Shown here: positions 27,603-37,336 of the stretch, piece by piece
Layout of the letters: the number at the start of each line of letters is the position of its first letter
How positions within the stretch are numbered: the first letter of the stretch is position 1
Source of the DNA: WTFY01 sp026713925
GTDB taxonomy: Bacteria; Pseudomonadota; Gammaproteobacteria; UBA4575
Length of the DNA: 64,000 nucleotides
Direction: 5' to 3'
Assembly (NCBI GenBank): GCA_963662355.1
Contig: OY759361.1
Location: 1,550,001-1,614,000 of the forward strand
Notes under the pieces: model-generated
Told to the model about the DNA's origin: nothing
Databases searched by the model: none
The model's input: the letters and a program-made list of their open reading frames with translations, nothing else
Program-made: the position numbers and the translations under genes

Positions 27603-29375
27603 ATGATCAAAGGCGCTTCCGGGCAAAGCAGTTGGCATACCTACCGCAGGTTGCTGGGCTATACATTTTCAAAGTGGCAATACTTGTTACTGGGCTCAGT
27701 CGCCCTGCTAGTGTTTTCGGGGATGGATGCACTCATCGTCTACTTGCTCGGGCCCTTTGTAGACGGGGCCTTTGTGGATAACAGCTATGATGAAATCAAA
27801 TGGATCCCGGTTGCATTGCTGTTTGTCATAGTTTTTCGGGGAATAGCAAATTTTGTAGGCACCTACTTTATAGGCTATGTCGGGGCTCATGTAATCAAGA
27901 TCCTGCGCCAGCAAATGTTCAATCGGTTGCAATACCTGCCTGCCCAGTATTTTGATCACCAGGTCACTGGGAGCTTATTGTCAAAATTTTCCTATGACGT
28001 TGAACTTGTTATCGGGGCTGCATCTAAAAGCCTGCGCAGCCTGATAGAAGACACTTCAAAAATTATTTTCCTGCTGGCGGTAATGCTGATAAATAACTGG
28101 AAACTGACACTTATATTTTTGGTTGTAGCTCCCATCATTGCACTGGTAGTGGGCTATACAAGCAAGTTGTTCAGGAAATACAGTACTCGCATGCAAAGGT
28201 CGGTAGGCAAAATCACTAATATTGTAGAGGAAAGTATCGTCGGTCATCGGATTGTAAAAATTTTCGGTGGACAGGAGTATGAAATTAACAAGTTCAGGCA
28301 TACGAATGAGCGGTACATCCGTAACAATCTTAGAAAGGTCATGACCAAGGCTGCCAGCACACCCGTAATCCAGATGCTGGTAGGTTTTGTTCTGGTTGTG
28401 GTTCTGGCTATAGCTGCCCGTCCTGCCTTTGCATCAGGGGAGTCTGCAGGAGAGTTCATGGCATTCATCATTGCAATGATATGGATTCTGACGCCGGCAA
28501 GAAAGCTAACGCTCGTGAACGAAATTTTGCAAACTGGAATTGCTGCAAGTGAAAGCATATTTGAACTCATTGATTCAGAAAAAGAACAGGAAAATTTGGG
28601 GAACAGGCTGGCAAGATGTAGAGGTAAAATTGAGTATAAAGATGTGTGTTTCAAGTATCCCTCCAGAAAAGACAAGGCTTTGGAAGGCATCAGCTTGACT
28701 ATAGAGCCAGGTGAGACGGTAGCCTTTGTTGGCAAGTCTGGCAGCGGTAAAAGTACGATCGTAAATGTACTGCCAAGATTTTACGATGTGGACAAGGGGG
28801 AAATATTGTTAGACGGGATCAGCATAAAAGAACTGTCTCTTGTATCCTTGCGTGAGCAGATTGCCCTCGTGAGTCAGGAAGTAGTTCTGTTTAACGATAC
28901 GGTTGCAAACAATATTGCGTATGCAAGAAATGTTGAATCTAGTGACCCGGGAGTCGTTGAAGCTGCGAGTGTAGCCCGAGTTTTGGAGTTTACTGAAAAA
29001 CTGCCTGAGGGACTGGATACCCTGGTTGGAGAAAATGGAGTGTTGTTGTCTGGAGGCCAACGCCAGCGGATTGCAATTGCGAGAGCGTTATTGAAAGATG
29101 CCCCTGTTCTGATTTTGGATGAAGCAACTTCTTCCCTGGACACCGAGTCAGAGAAACTTATACAGGCTGCACTGGAAGTTTTGCAGAAAAACAGAACTAC
29201 CTTGATAATTGCACACCGTTTATCGACTATCGAAAAAGCGGACCGAGTCGTAGTGATGGATAAGGGGCGTATTGCAGAAATGGGCAGGCATCAGGAGTTA
29301 CTTGAGCATAACAGGGCCTATGCTGACCTTTACAAACTGCAAGTTCACCCATCCTCCATGGCACCTGATGCATAG
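27603..29375 (+). CDS. msbA: Lipid A export ABC transporter MsbA
   Basis: The 590-residue half-transporter has six N-terminal membrane helices and a C-terminal ATPase with Walker A GKSGSGKST, signature LSGGQRQRIAIARAL and Walker B VLILDEATSSLD. It flips lipid A-core across the inner membrane. The ATG at 27603 was chosen because a longer in-frame reading would overlap lolD by more than 80 bp. The lpxK gene follows within 20 bp, the usual msbA-lpxK pairing. Confidence 0.95.
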   Translation: MIKGASGQSSWHTYRRLLGYTFSKWQYLLLGSVALLVFSGMDALIVYLLGPFVDGAFVDNSYDEIKWIPVALLFVIVFRGIANFVGTYFIGYVGAHVIKILRQQMFNRLQYLPAQYFDHQVTGSLLSKFSYDVELVIGAASKSLRSLIEDTSKIIFLLAVMLINNWKLTLIFLVVAPIIALVVGYTSKLFRKYSTRMQRSVGKITNIVEESIVGHRIVKIFGGQEYEINKFRHTNERYIRNNLRKVMTKAASTPVIQMLVGFVLVVVLAIAARPAFASGESAGEFMAFIIAMIWILTPARKLTLVNEILQTGIAASESIFELIDSEKEQENLGNRLARCRGKIEYKDVCFKYPSRKDKALEGISLTIEPGETVAFVGKSGSGKSTIVNVLPRFYDVDKGEILLDGISIKELSLVSLREQIALVSQEVVLFNDTVANNIAYARNVESSDPGVVEAASVARVLEFTEKLPEGLDTLVGENGVLLSGGQRQRIAIARALLKDAPVLILDEATSSLDTESEKLIQAALEVLQKNRTTLIIAHRLSTIEKADRVVVMDKGRIAEMGRHQELLEHNRAYADLYKLQVHPSSMAPDA

Positions 29376-29392
29376 CAGATAAAGGGTTTGTT

Positions 29393-30400
29393 TTGTCTGG
29401 TTTGAGGCTTGATCCGGAAAATCTCTGGTATTCAAAAAACCTCCTTTCAACTGGGTTGCTGCCACTGTCATGGCTGTTCAGGGCTATTGTTACGGTCAGA
29501 AGATTCTACTACCGTGTATATCATTACAGGCGTACACTGCCGTCTGTATTTATCCTCGTAGTTGGCAACCTCACAGTAGGTGGTACGGGTAAAACCCCTT
29601 TTTTAATCTGGCTTGCAAGGCAATGCAGGGGCCATGGGCTGAAAGTGGGTATCATTACCCGGGGATACAAAAAACACCAGGCCGGAAAGATCCTTGAGGC
29701 CCTGCCTCACAGCTTGTCAAAAGAAGTAGGGGATGAGGCCCTGTTGCTGGTGCAAAAGACTGCTTGTCCAGTAATTGTGGCAGCCAACCGCATGCAGGCT
29801 GTTGGTTTTCTTTTAAGCAAATACAGGCCGGATGTGATTTTGTCAGATGATGGTTTACAGCATTACAAACTGCCGCGCAACGTTGAGATTGCCATCGTAG
29901 ATGGTGCCAGGCAGTTTGGAAATGGCAGGTGCCTGCCGGCAGGTCCATTGCGTGAACCGGTTTCTCGAATCCAGGAGTGTGACTTGGTGGTAAGCAATGG
30001 TCGGAATGACAATTACAAGTACAGTTTTGAAACGGTGCCTGAAAGTGCGGTCTCACTTGGCCAGGATACAGTGCGCAGGCCTTTGCAGGATTTCATGGAT
30101 TGTACGGTGCATGCCGTAGCAGGTCTTGGGAATCCTGCACGGTTTTTCAGGATGCTGGAAAGTGCCGGTATTCGCATTATCAGGCACGTTTTCCCGGATC
30201 ATCATGCCTATGTGGAAGCTGACTTGGAGTTCGGAGATAATAAACCGATACTCATGACCGAGAAAGATGCCGTGAAATGCAAACTATTTGTTGACAGAAA
30301 CATCTGGTATCTACCCATAATAGTTCAGCCGAGCCCACTACTGGAACAGCGTATCTCTACTCTTATAGAAGGAATCCCGCGTGCAAATGCAGTTACTTGA
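29393..30400 (+). CDS. lpxK: Tetraacyldisaccharide 4'-kinase
   Basis: The 335-residue enzyme phosphorylates the lipid A disaccharide at the 4' position at the inner membrane. The N-terminus has a hydrophobic helix, then the P-loop VGGTGKTP at 62-69, GIITRGY and the substrate/metal segment DVILSDDGLQHYKL. The annotated start is a TTG preceded by AAAGGG. No closer ATG would keep the N-terminal LWYSK region. The start is therefore plausible but not proven. Its end overlaps the next small gene by 20 bp. Confidence 0.93.
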   Translation: MSGLRLDPENLWYSKNLLSTGLLPLSWLFRAIVTVRRFYYRVYHYRRTLPSVFILVVGNLTVGGTGKTPFLIWLARQCRGHGLKVGIITRGYKKHQAGKILEALPHSLSKEVGDEALLLVQKTACPVIVAANRMQAVGFLLSKYRPDVILSDDGLQHYKLPRNVEIAIVDGARQFGNGRCLPAGPLREPVSRIQECDLVVSNGRNDNYKYSFETVPESAVSLGQDTVRRPLQDFMDCTVHAVAGLGNPARFFRMLESAGIRIIRHVFPDHHAYVEADLEFGDNKPILMTEKDAVKCKLFVDRNIWYLPIIVQPSPLLEQRISTLIEGIPRANAVT

Positions 30401-30575
30401 TATTCTGGTTTGTCCAGTTACCAAAGGGCCGTTGAAATACGACAAGGAAAGACAGGAACTCATATCTACTTCTGCACATCTTGCCTATCCGGTTCGTGAT
30501 GGTATTCCAGTGATGCTGGAACATGAAGCCAGGACCATCACTGATGAGGAGTACGAAAAATACAAGGACATGTAG
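30381..30575 (+). CDS. Trm112-family small protein (YcaR-like)
   Basis: The 64-residue protein has the family pattern LLDILVCPVTKGPLKYD and AYPVRDGIPVMLEHEAR. Trm112-like proteins of bacteria are short and of uncertain function. In eukaryotes they activate methyltransferases. It lies between lpxK and kdsB as in many gammaproteobacteria. The GTG at 30381 is close behind an AAGGAA ribosome site. An ATG six bases further on is an alternative. Confidence 0.9.
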   Translation: MQMQLLDILVCPVTKGPLKYDKERQELISTSAHLAYPVRDGIPVMLEHEARTITDEEYEKYKDM

Positions 30576-30621
30576 CGCTGGCACCTATTGGCACATTCCT
30601 GCATAGGCAGCGCCAAGGCTG

Positions 30622-31344
30622 ATGGAATTCAAAGTAGTTATTCCAGCTCATTATGCATCCACTCGCTTGCCTGGGAAAGTGTTGCTGGAAGTTCGAGGCA
30701 GACCAATCATTGAATATGTTTACGAGAATGCATGTAATAGCGGGGCCGGACAGGTGGTAGTCGCAACAGATGATCGGCGCATTGCAGATGCTGCAAGGAT
30801 GTTTGGTGCAGAAGTATGCCTTACCTCGAATCAGCATGTATCAGGCACGGACAGGATTGCGGAGGTTACACAAAAATATGCCTGGAGCGATGACACCGTG
30901 ATTGTCAACCTACAAGGTGATGAGCCCATGATGCCTGGCAAAAATATTCACCAGGTTGCCGCCAACCTTTATCATCATCCTGCTGTCAGCATTGCAACCC
31001 TGTGTGCAGTTTTGGACAGTGGGCATGAAATACAAAATACAAACATAGTCAAAGTAATATATGACGAGCATCATATTGCTATCGGTTTCACTAGGGACGT
31101 GCAAACTTTTGATCCGTCCTGCAGTCATACTGTGTATCGCCATCTGGGCATCTACGCCTATCGTGCGGGGTATTTGCGAAAATTCACGCAATGGCCCAGG
31201 TCCAGACTGGAAAAGCAGGAATCACTGGAACAGATGCGGGCCTTTGAACATGGGGACCTTATCCATGTGGAGCTGTGCAAGTCTGTCCCGGGAATCGGGG
31301 TGGACACGCAAGAAGATTATGAAGCACTGTTGGACTTAATGTGA
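30622..31344 (+). CDS. kdsB: 3-deoxy-manno-octulosonate cytidylyltransferase
   Basis: The 240-residue enzyme activates KDO with CTP to CMP-KDO for lipopolysaccharide core synthesis. It shows the nucleotide-binding start VVIPAHYASTRLPGK, VVVATDD, and VNLQGDEPMM, and ends with the GVDTQEDYEALL segment. Length is typical. It closes the lolC-lolD-msbA-lpxK-trm112-kdsB envelope cluster. Confidence 0.95.
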   Translation: MEFKVVIPAHYASTRLPGKVLLEVRGRPIIEYVYENACNSGAGQVVVATDDRRIADAARMFGAEVCLTSNQHVSGTDRIAEVTQKYAWSDDTVIVNLQGDEPMMPGKNIHQVAANLYHHPAVSIATLCAVLDSGHEIQNTNIVKVIYDEHHIAIGFTRDVQTFDPSCSHTVYRHLGIYAYRAGYLRKFTQWPRSRLEKQESLEQMRAFEHGDLIHVELCKSVPGIGVDTQEDYEALLDLM

Positions 31345-31453
31345 TTCGTTCAGTCAGCCAGTTCTTAAATGTTTGAAAATTTGCAGATCTTTAGTAACAT
31401 TCAGCGCCGGATCCAATAAGCATAAGGCTTTTAGCAGTAAATGCCGCATCGAT

Positions 31454-32176
31454 ATGATTGATATTGAACATTTAAGTAAAAAGTTTGGCCATTCAGTTGC
31501 AGTCAACGATATATCGTTCTCGGTCGGTTCTGGAGAGGTGCTCGGCTTTCTGGGTCCAAATGGTGCTGGCAAGTCCACTACCATGAAAATGATTACAGGG
31601 TTTCTTGCACCGAGTTCCGGGGTGATCCGGGTTTGCGAGTACGATGTCAGCAGGCAGCCCCTGGAGGTTAAAAGGAGGATAGGCTATCTGCCAGAGGGTG
31701 CATCTAGCTACGGGGAAATGACGCCATTTCAGTATCTTGAATTCATAGCTAGGGTACGTGGACTGAAAGGCCGCCGGAAGGCAGAACGCAAGAAGGAAGT
31801 TATCGAACGCCTGCATCTTGAAAAAGTGCTGAATCAATCCATCGAAACCTTGTCCAAGGGGTTCAAAAAAAGGGTAGGGCTGGCACAGGCAATTTTGCAT
31901 GACCCGGAGGTGCTGATTTTGGATGAACCCACAGATGGACTGGACCCCAACCAGAAACATGAAGTCCGAGAATTTATTGAGAGCATTGCTTCAGAGAAAG
32001 TAATTGTGATCTCTACTCATATTCTGGATGAAGTGGATGCAATCTGTAGTCGTGCGATCATTATCGATGATGGCAGGATTTTGGTAGATGACACCCCGGA
32101 TGGACTTCGCAGCAGATCTTCCAGCAACCGGCTTGACGATGTATTTCGTGAGATTACCCGGGCCAGTCTGACATGA
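31454..32176 (+). CDS. ABC transporter ATPase, GldA/CcmA-like
   Basis: The 240-residue ATPase carries Walker A GPNGAGKST, LPEGASSYGEMTPFQYLEF, a signature variant LSKGFKKRVGLAQAI and Walker B VLILDEPTDGLDP. The ATG at 31454 matches the usual family start MIDIEHLSKKFG. A longer frame upstream looks non-coding. It overlaps the permease gene by 4 bp. With that permease, a GldG-like protein and a DUF4340 protein it forms a four-gene exporter operon related to the Gld/ABC-2 group. The transported substrate is unknown, and gliding is not implied. Confidence 0.92.
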   Translation: MIDIEHLSKKFGHSVAVNDISFSVGSGEVLGFLGPNGAGKSTTMKMITGFLAPSSGVIRVCEYDVSRQPLEVKRRIGYLPEGASSYGEMTPFQYLEFIARVRGLKGRRKAERKKEVIERLHLEKVLNQSIETLSKGFKKRVGLAQAILHDPEVLILDEPTDGLDPNQKHEVREFIESIASEKVIVISTHILDEVDAICSRAIIIDDGRILVDDTPDGLRSRSSSNRLDDVFREITRASLT

Positions 32177-32907
32177 ATAATGTAATCACGATATTCAGAC
32201 GTGAACTGGGCAGTTATTTTGCAACGCCGGTCGCATATGTGTTTATTGTGATATTCCTGATCATGAGCGGTGCCCTGACTTTCTATCTGGGCCATCTGTA
32301 TGAGCGTGGCCAAGCGGACCTGAATCCATTTTTCCAGTTCCACCCCTGGTTGTACCTGTTTCTTGTACCAGCCATCGCCATGCGCCTGTGGGCGGAAGAG
32401 CGCAAAACTGGAAGCATTGAACTGCTGATGACTCTTCCAGTCTCTACGGGTCAGGCCGTTGTCGGAAAATTTCTTGCTGCATGGGTGTTCATTGGCATTG
32501 CTGTAGCACTGACATTTCCTCTATGGATTACTGTGAATTATCTGGGGAACCCTGATAACGGGGTGATTTTCACGGCGTATCTGGGAAGTTATCTGATGGC
32601 AGGGGGATTTCTTGCCATTGGAGCCTGCATTTCTGCAGCCACCCGGAATCAGGTGATTGCATTCATTATTACAGTGGTCATCTGCTTTGTTTTTCTGCTG
32701 GCCGGCTCTCCTTTAGTCCTGAATTTCTTCAAGGCATGGATTCCCCAGAATATAGTCGATGCATTGTCCTCACTGAGCTTCCTGACCCACTATGCTTCGA
32801 TTGCCAGAGGTGTTATTGACGTACGGGATGTAATCTATTTTGTCTCGTTGATCGGTTGCTGGCTGTATGCCAATGCACTGGTGGTAGACATGAAAAAAAC
32901 GGATTAA
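32173..32907 (+). CDS. ABC-2 type permease, GldF-like
   Basis: The 244-residue protein has six predicted membrane helices and the opening IFRRELGSYFATPVAYVFI typical of GldF-type ABC-2 permeases, with RLWAEERKTGSIELLMTLP in the first cytoplasmic loop. It overlaps the ATPase gene by 4 bp (ATGA), so the two products should be made in balance and form one transporter. The GldG-like gene starts 5 bp after its stop. Confidence 0.92.
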   Translation: MNNVITIFRRELGSYFATPVAYVFIVIFLIMSGALTFYLGHLYERGQADLNPFFQFHPWLYLFLVPAIAMRLWAEERKTGSIELLMTLPVSTGQAVVGKFLAAWVFIGIAVALTFPLWITVNYLGNPDNGVIFTAYLGSYLMAGGFLAIGACISAATRNQVIAFIITVVICFVFLLAGSPLVLNFFKAWIPQNIVDALSSLSFLTHYASIARGVIDVRDVIYFVSLIGCWLYANALVVDMKKTD

Positions 32908-32912
32908 CGATT

Positions 32913-34808
32913 ATGGCAGTACAAGCTACACGATCGATTACGTCAGCAGGGCTGCTTGGAGTGGCAGCGTTGTTCCTCGTGATCAATATGCTAAGCAGTG
33001 TTCTGTTCACGTCCATGCGTGCAGACCTGACTGAAAACAGGCTGTACACATTGACGGAAGGCACACGCAATATCCTGGCTGGTATCCAAGAACCCATTAC
33101 CCTTTATCTGTTTTATTCTGACAAGGCCAGTGAAGATGTCCCGCAGTTGCGCACGTATGCCACACGTGTCAGGGAGTTGCTCCAGGAATATATGTCCCTG
33201 TCACAAGGCAAGGTCGTGCTCAATATTGTTGATCCTTTACCATATTCCGAGCAGGAAGACCGTGCCTCGTCACTAGGACTTCAGGGTGTCCCTCTCGGTA
33301 ATACCGGTGAAAAAGTATATTTTGGCCTGGCAGCAAGCAATGCAGTCGGCGACTCGGAAACCATCAAGTTTTTTCAACCCCAGCGTGAACAGTTTCTTGA
33401 GTACGACATCTCCCGTTTGATTTATAACCTTTCCAGTCCGGAAAAACCCGTGGCGGGTATTCACACACTGCTTCCTGTTTTTGGCGGGTTTGATATTGAA
33501 ACTGCCAGGATGACAACAGAATGGGCAATGATTTCCCAGTTACGACAATCGTTCCTGCTCAAACAACTTGATGTGGCCTCGGGAGAAATTGATGGCGAAA
33601 TTGACATATTGATGGTGATACACCCTAAGAATCTCAGTGAGGCTGCACTGTATTCGATCGATCAGTTCATCATGCGTGGTGGCAAGGCCGTATTTTTTGT
33701 AGACCCTCATTCAGAGGTCGATACGCCTGTACGTCAGGAAGGTTCGCCTCTGGAAGTGGAAGGCGGTCGCAGTTCAAACGTAAAGAAACTGTTTGATGCA
33801 TGGGGGATTGAGTACGATCCTGCATACGTTGTGCTGGATCGCAGGAATGCGCTCACCGTGAGTGCGGGTGACCAAGGGCAGATCCGGCATTACGCCCTGC
33901 TGGCCGTAGGCAGCGAGAGCTTGAGCAGCGAAGATGTGGTCTCTTCTGAACTGGAGCTGGTTAGTGTGGGGGTTGCAGGTCATATAGGAGTCAGGGATAA
34001 CGCAGCCGTCAGACTTATGCCAATCGTTACTTCCAGCAAGGATGCTACCCTTGTGGAAGCTACACAGTTTCGCTTTTTGCCCGATTTGAACCAGCTGTCG
34101 ACCAACTTCGAGCCAACTGGCGAGTCGTATACGCTGATAGGCCGTATACAGGGGGCCCTGGATTCGGCATTTCCTGAGGGCCTGCCGGTTGAGGATGCAA
34201 ATGGACATGCAGACAGCAGGGGGCGGCATGTTGCAAGCACTAAAGAAGATGCCAACCTTGTGATCGTTGCAGACACGGATACCCTGGGGGACAGCATGTG
34301 GGTGCAGGTTCAGGAATTTTTTGGGCAGAAAATATTTAACTCTTGGGCTGATAACAGCGCCTTGTTCGCCAATATACTGGATAATTTGGCCGGCAGTTCC
34401 GACCTGATCAGTATCCGCGGTCGTGAGACTTCATCGCGTCCATTCGTGAAAGTCAATGAATTACGGCTTGCAGCGGATCAGAAATTCCGCGCGACGGAAG
34501 AATCCTTGCAGACAAGATTGAAGGAAACTGAAGAGAGGCTGATAACCCTTCAGAAACAGCGTGATGACGCCAATGCCCTGGTGCTTTCGCCAGAACAAGA
34601 AGCAGAAATTCAAAAGTTTCAGCAGGAAAAACTCAATATACGCAAGCAGTTACGACAAGTTCGTCATAATCTGAATTTGGATATTGAACGACTCGGCACC
34701 ACATTGAAATTCATAAACATTGGTCTGGTGCCAATTATTATATCCCTCCTGGCTTTCACACTGTCCATCGTGCGCAGCAGAAAAAAAAGGCATGCCTTAG
34801 GCATATGA
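32913..34808 (+). CDS. GldG-family auxiliary protein of an ABC exporter
   Basis: About 631 residues from the ATG at 32913. An N-terminal membrane helix is followed by a large extracytoplasmic region. It includes the family segment LTENRLYTLTEGTRNIL near residue 40 and a FFVDPHSEVD segment. A charged coiled coil lies around 540-600, with a second membrane helix at the end. This is the GldG layout, in which two membrane anchors flank a periplasmic domain. It overlaps the DUF4340 gene by 4 bp. Its role in non-gliding proteobacteria has not been defined. Confidence 0.88.
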   Translation: MAVQATRSITSAGLLGVAALFLVINMLSSVLFTSMRADLTENRLYTLTEGTRNILAGIQEPITLYLFYSDKASEDVPQLRTYATRVRELLQEYMSLSQGKVVLNIVDPLPYSEQEDRASSLGLQGVPLGNTGEKVYFGLAASNAVGDSETIKFFQPQREQFLEYDISRLIYNLSSPEKPVAGIHTLLPVFGGFDIETARMTTEWAMISQLRQSFLLKQLDVASGEIDGEIDILMVIHPKNLSEAALYSIDQFIMRGGKAVFFVDPHSEVDTPVRQEGSPLEVEGGRSSNVKKLFDAWGIEYDPAYVVLDRRNALTVSAGDQGQIRHYALLAVGSESLSSEDVVSSELELVSVGVAGHIGVRDNAAVRLMPIVTSSKDATLVEATQFRFLPDLNQLSTNFEPTGESYTLIGRIQGALDSAFPEGLPVEDANGHADSRGRHVASTKEDANLVIVADTDTLGDSMWVQVQEFFGQKIFNSWADNSALFANILDNLAGSSDLISIRGRETSSRPFVKVNELRLAADQKFRATEESLQTRLKETEERLITLQKQRDDANALVLSPEQEAEIQKFQQEKLNIRKQLRQVRHNLNLDIERLGTTLKFINIGLVPIIISLLAFTLSIVRSRKKRHALGI

Positions 34809-35842
34809 GTCTGAAATCACTGGTCATACTGGCCCTGGTCATAATTGTCGGCGGTATATCGTATTACTACATTGCTGCTGGATCAAAAGACAGTGTAAGC
34901 GATGAGGATATCTGGCTGATACCGGGTCTTGCACAGAACCTCGGTCAGGTCACGAAATTGACCGTACACGGTCCTGGAAATAACCTGCTTGCCGAGATCA
35001 GCAAATCTGATCATCATTGGGTAGTTGCAAACCGGGATCACCATGAAGCTGATATAGCGGTAGTTCGCAATGCATTCGATACCTTGGCCAAGGCCCGGCT
35101 GATCGAGAAAAAGACAGCCAAACCAAATAATTACGGCATGATTGGGGTAGAAGATATCTCTGATGCCCTTGCACAGGGGATACAGTTTGCGGTTTCTGGA
35201 CTTGAGGAGCCAGTCGTTGTGGTCGTCGGTAAAGAAGGCAGCCTCCAGAATACACAGTTTGTCAGGCGGGCGGGAGACACACAAAGCTGGTTGCTAGACA
35301 GGAAGCTGGCTCTGAACCGCGATGGCGCCTGGTGGTTGCGAAAAGATATCATGGATATCCTTCCTGAGCAGATTAGAAGTATCCGAATCAGTCACAAGGA
35401 TGGTAGTGAAGTTTTAATTGAGAGCAAAAGCCAGGAGGGCTATGAATTTGCCTTGGGACAGCCAATACCGAAAGGCAAGAAGGTATCTGAATCGGAGTTG
35501 TACCAAGTAGCCAATGCCCTGTCGTCGTTGCAGCTTCGGGACGTTGCTTCTTTGCAATCATTCAAGGAAGAAATCCTGCCATCTGCCATTACGACGTTCA
35601 GGATGTATGACGGATTGCGGGTGGTTGTCACTACCTTCTCAAAAGGAAAAGAGACCTACGTCAAGCTGGGTATTGCATTTGATGATGCTGATGGCCTTGT
35701 GCAATCCGACTCAGCCAAGGTAGAGGAATTTGTACAGAAGACAAGATCAAGGACAGAAGGCTGGGCTTTTATACTACCTTCCATCACACAGGATGCGATG
35801 GTAAAGCGACTGGATGATATTCTGTTACAGGACGATATGTAA
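34805..35842 (+). CDS. DUF4340 protein, partner of the Gld-like exporter
   Basis: The 345-residue protein has one N-terminal membrane helix (SLVILALVIIVGGISYYYI) and a periplasmic part made of beta-rich repeats. The first repeat contains the NYGMIGVED segment that follows a tryptophan-bearing KSDHHWVVANR strand, as in DUF4340 proteins. It begins inside the GldG-like gene (ATGA overlap) and ends 6 bp from the convergent purB stop. DUF4340 genes commonly close this ABC operon in other bacteria, but no function is known. Confidence 0.87.
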   Translation: MSLKSLVILALVIIVGGISYYYIAAGSKDSVSDEDIWLIPGLAQNLGQVTKLTVHGPGNNLLAEISKSDHHWVVANRDHHEADIAVVRNAFDTLAKARLIEKKTAKPNNYGMIGVEDISDALAQGIQFAVSGLEEPVVVVVGKEGSLQNTQFVRRAGDTQSWLLDRKLALNRDGAWWLRKDIMDILPEQIRSIRISHKDGSEVLIESKSQEGYEFALGQPIPKGKKVSESELYQVANALSSLQLRDVASLQSFKEEILPSAITTFRMYDGLRVVVTTFSKGKETYVKLGIAFDDADGLVQSDSAKVEEFVQKTRSRTEGWAFILPSITQDAMVKRLDDILLQDDM

Positions 35843-35848
35843 TCCTGT

Positions 35849-37219
35849 TCAGGAATTTTTTGCCAACCTCGGGGCAAGTCCTGTATAGCTGGCTGGTGTC
35901 AGAGAAAGCAAGTTGTCTTTTTCATGGTCCGGCAGGTCTAAAGAGCGAATGAACCCTTCTATTTTGTCACGATCCAGTGCCTTGCCACGTGAAAACTCCT
36001 TGAGTTTCTCATAAGCTCCTTCGATTTTGTATTTCCGCATCACTGTCTGGATCGGCTCTGCTAGGATCTGAAGGTTGGCATCAAGGTCTTCCTGCATTTG
36101 GTCCTGATTGACTTCAAGCTTTGACAAGCCTTTTGACAGCGAACGATAACCAATTTCGCAGTGTGCCGCAGCAACCCCGAGATTGCGCAATACAGTTGAA
36201 TCACTTAAATCCCGCTGCCAGCGTGAGATCGGAAGTTTTGAAGAAAAGTGGCTGAGCAACGCATTGGCAATTCCAAAATTACCCTCGGCATTTTCAAAAT
36301 CGATCGGGTTGACTTTATGTGGCATAGCAGATGAGCCAACTTCATCCTTGACTATTTTCTGTCTGAAATAGCCTATTGATATGTAGGCCCACAAGTCTCT
36401 TGAGAGGTCAATCAGTATAGTGTTGATTCTGTGCAGTGCATCGCAGTACTCGGCAATGCAATCATGGGGTTCCGCCTGTGCCGTATAACGGTTCCAGGTC
36501 AAGCCAAAATTTTCAGCAAACTCTGCTGCAAGGGTTTCCCAGTCCACATCGGGATAGGCGGCACAATGTGCATTGTAGTTGCCTGAGGCTCCATTCATTT
36601 TTCCAGACAACTGCACTGCCTTGAAGCCATCTCGTTGCGCCTGTATGCGGGCTTGTACATTAGCAAATTCTTTGCCCAAGGTGGTGGGTGAAGCTGGTTG
36701 TCCATGTGTGCGTGAAAGCATCGTGGTATCAGCCCAGTCATGCGCATGGTTTTGCAGGCTTGAAACAAGTTTTTCAATGCTTGGCATCAGCACTTTGGTG
36801 CGGATGTCACTCAGCATCAATGAGTAAGCCATGCTGTTGATATCCTCAGACGTACAGGCAAAGTGAATGAATTCGGTTATACCTTGCAACTCCAGATGTG
36901 CAGCAAATTTCTCCTTAAGATAATACTCAACGGCTTTAACGTCATGGTTGGTACTGGCCTCAATATCTTTGATCTTCTGTGCTTCATTTTCCGTGAACCC
37001 TGTGACCACGTTGTCCAAAAATCGGCAGGCTGAAGGGGATAAGGGGTTTGCCTCAGGGATTCCAGCACTTGAGGAAAGATGCTTTAGCCACTCTATCTCA
37101 ACCACGAGACGGTATTTGAAAAGCCCATATTCGCTGGCAATATCCTGCAACACAAATGTCTTGTTTGCGTAACGACCGTCAACCGGGGAAATTGCAGTAA
37201 GCGGACTGACAGCACTCAT
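35849..37219 (-). CDS. purB: Adenylosuccinate lyase
   Basis: The 456-residue enzyme cleaves SAICAR and adenylosuccinate in purine synthesis. It carries the superfamily signature around SSAMPHKVNPIDFENAEGN, plus ISPVDGRYA at the N-terminus and TSEDINS, matching the E. coli-type (longer) subfamily. The ATG at 37219 begins MSAVSPLTAISPVDGRY. A further upstream in-frame start is less likely. It faces fumC across a 117-bp promoter region. In E. coli purB adjoins mnmA-hflD. Here fumC and acnA lie between them. Confidence 0.95.
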   Translation of the reverse strand: MSAVSPLTAISPVDGRYANKTFVLQDIASEYGLFKYRLVVEIEWLKHLSSSAGIPEANPLSPSACRFLDNVVTGFTENEAQKIKDIEASTNHDVKAVEYYLKEKFAAHLELQGITEFIHFACTSEDINSMAYSLMLSDIRTKVLMPSIEKLVSSLQNHAHDWADTTMLSRTHGQPASPTTLGKEFANVQARIQAQRDGFKAVQLSGKMNGASGNYNAHCAAYPDVDWETLAAEFAENFGLTWNRYTAQAEPHDCIAEYCDALHRINTILIDLSRDLWAYISIGYFRQKIVKDEVGSSAMPHKVNPIDFENAEGNFGIANALLSHFSSKLPISRWQRDLSDSTVLRNLGVAAAHCEIGYRSLSKGLSKLEVNQDQMQEDLDANLQILAEPIQTVMRKYKIEGAYEKLKEFSRGKALDRDKIEGFIRSLDLPDHEKDNLLSLTPASYTGLAPRLAKNS

Positions 37220-37336
37220 TATTTTAAAATTCGCAAACCGATTAATAAGCAGTACAATCACACATTATACTACAGCCCCCTTGCTGCCGCCCTGGAAAAC
37301 AATTCACAATTTTTAACTTATAGCTAGGAAGAATCA

